From Psychroserpens luteus (GTDB lineage: Bacteria > Bacteroidota > Bacteroidia > Flavobacteriales > Flavobacteriaceae), in NCBI RefSeq assembly GCF_015319355.1, contig NZ_JADILU010000002.1:558001-622000 (forward strand): 64,000 nt of DNA, read 5' to 3'. The notes beneath the pieces are model-generated. The model was not told the DNA's origin. It saw only the letters and a list, made by a program, of their open reading frames with translations, and searched no databases. Made by a program: the position numbers and the translations under genes. Numbering within the stretch: position 1 is the stretch's first letter; the number at the start of each line of letters is the position of its first letter. Shown here piece by piece: positions 63,373 to 64,000 of this stretch.

Positions 63373-64000
63373 CTATTTCTTTTTAGCTTTTTTTGGTGTT
63401 TCTAATTTTGAATTATCAGTACTGTTTTGAGCTAGATAATTAGCTAAAATTTTATCAACAAGTTCCTCTTTTGTTAAATGATGAAAGATGGTTTTAATTT
63501 GAGATTTAAAATCTTCGGAAACGTCACGATTAGGCTTCGTTTTAAATATTTTTCTAGCCCACAATAAACCATTATTTTCTTCAATACTTTGAGCATCTGC
63601 TTTTTTAAATTCAGTAAAAACAAGACCTAAATCAGCTTCAAATTCTGGAATTTCTTCTACTTCTTCTTTTTGTATGATACTTAATGATAGTCCCTTTGCT
63701 CCTGCTCTAGCTGTTCGTCCACTTCTATGCACATAAGCATCATAAGTATCTGGCAAATGATAATTGACAACGTAGGCAACGTCTTTGACGTCAATACCAC
63801 GAGCAGCCAAATCTGTAGCGACCAAAATATCAATATGACCTTCTCTAAATTGTCCCATGATACGATCACGAATTCCTTGCGTTAAACTTCCATGGATTGC
63901 ACCAGATGAAAACTTATTAATGGCTAATTTTTTAGCTAGTTTATTTACTGCTGCTTTGGTTTTGCAAAATATGATTCCGCGTTCACCTTCTTTTGAATTT
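63373..64000 (-). CDS. DEAD/DEAH-box RNA helicase, 5' end outside window
   Basis: Only the C-terminal part is visible: GIIFCKTKAAVNKLAKKLA, motif V ATDLAARGID and motif VI HRSGRTAR, then a tail of about 90 residues ending in lysines. The part before 63858 runs to the window edge with no stop, so the N-terminal helicase domain lies outside. RhlE/DeaD-like helicases with basic tails act in ribosome assembly and RNA decay. It lies one base before dbpA, in the same direction. Confidence 0.9.
   Translation of the reverse strand, partial: NSKEGERGIIFCKTKAAVNKLAKKLAINKFSSGAIHGSLTQGIRDRIMGQFREGHIDILVATDLAARGIDVKDVAYVVNYHLPDTYDAYVHRSGRTARAGAKGLSLSIIQKEEVEEIPEFEADLGLVFTEFKKADAQSIEENNGLLWARKIFKTKPNRDVSEDFKSQIKTIFHHLTKEELVDKILANYLAQNSTDNSKLETPKKAKKK

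Overview
The window looks like a chromosomal segment of a marine-type member of the Flavobacteriaceae (Bacteroidota). The DNA is A/T-rich, promoters resemble the Bacteroidota -7 box TAnnTTTG, starts lack Shine-Dalgarno sequences, and there are a type IX secretion sorting domain, SusC-free lipoproteins with Bacteroidota-style lipoboxes, TPR/HTH regulators and LytS/LytTR pairs. No rRNA, tRNA, insertion sequence or CRISPR array was seen by eye.

0-12 kb is loosely packed: a partial FG-GAP protein, a membrane protein, pfkB, an unknown 687-residue membrane protein, a prolyl-oligopeptidase-like S9 peptidase, a possible HEPN-type protein and a NERD-domain nuclease-like protein. The long gaps between them hold diverged copies of two dispersed repeat families. 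12-20 kb holds a remnant of an acyl-CoA dehydrogenase gene, a secreted papain-like (C70-type) protease with a secreted partner, the intact acyl-CoA dehydrogenase, CsbD, an orphan TPP riboswitch with its own terminator, a DUF5995 gene, a small channel-like protein and a TPR/HTH regulator.

20.4-25.0 kb is a tight five-frame operon that I read as an ABC-three-component (ABC-3C) conflict system: ComEC-like MBL-fold protein, trypsin-like protease carrying the C-terminal adaptor domain (split by an apparent one-base deletion), a middle component, and a Rad50-like ATPase. It is the strongest candidate for a defence system here.

25-32.6 kb is mixed metabolism and secretion (EEP nuclease, SDR, succinate-semialdehyde-type dehydrogenase, AAA+ ATPase, fasciclin lipoprotein, peroxiredoxin-like protein). 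31.9-44.6 kb is a dense set of redox and electrophile-response genes: TetR and HxlR regulators, two nitroreductases, several quinone/enal reductases, a YqhD-type alcohol dehydrogenase, a DJ-1/PfpI protein, and the potassium efflux pair kefF-kefC. Together these would reduce or detoxify aldehydes and quinones and acidify the cytoplasm under electrophile stress.

44.7-50.6 kb is a run of small, mostly unrecognised membrane proteins, lipoproteins and GNAT acetyltransferases, including two broken genes. 50.8-56.2 kb holds a LytTR response regulator with its TPR histidine kinase, a BspA-type LRR protein exported by type IX secretion, and a DnaJ-KTSC protein. 56.3-64 kb holds an unusual zinc-ribbon SDR, an ABC exporter divergent from a TesA-like esterase (the same arrangement as ybbP-ybbA/tesA in E. 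coli), dbpA and a second DEAD-box helicase cut by the window end.
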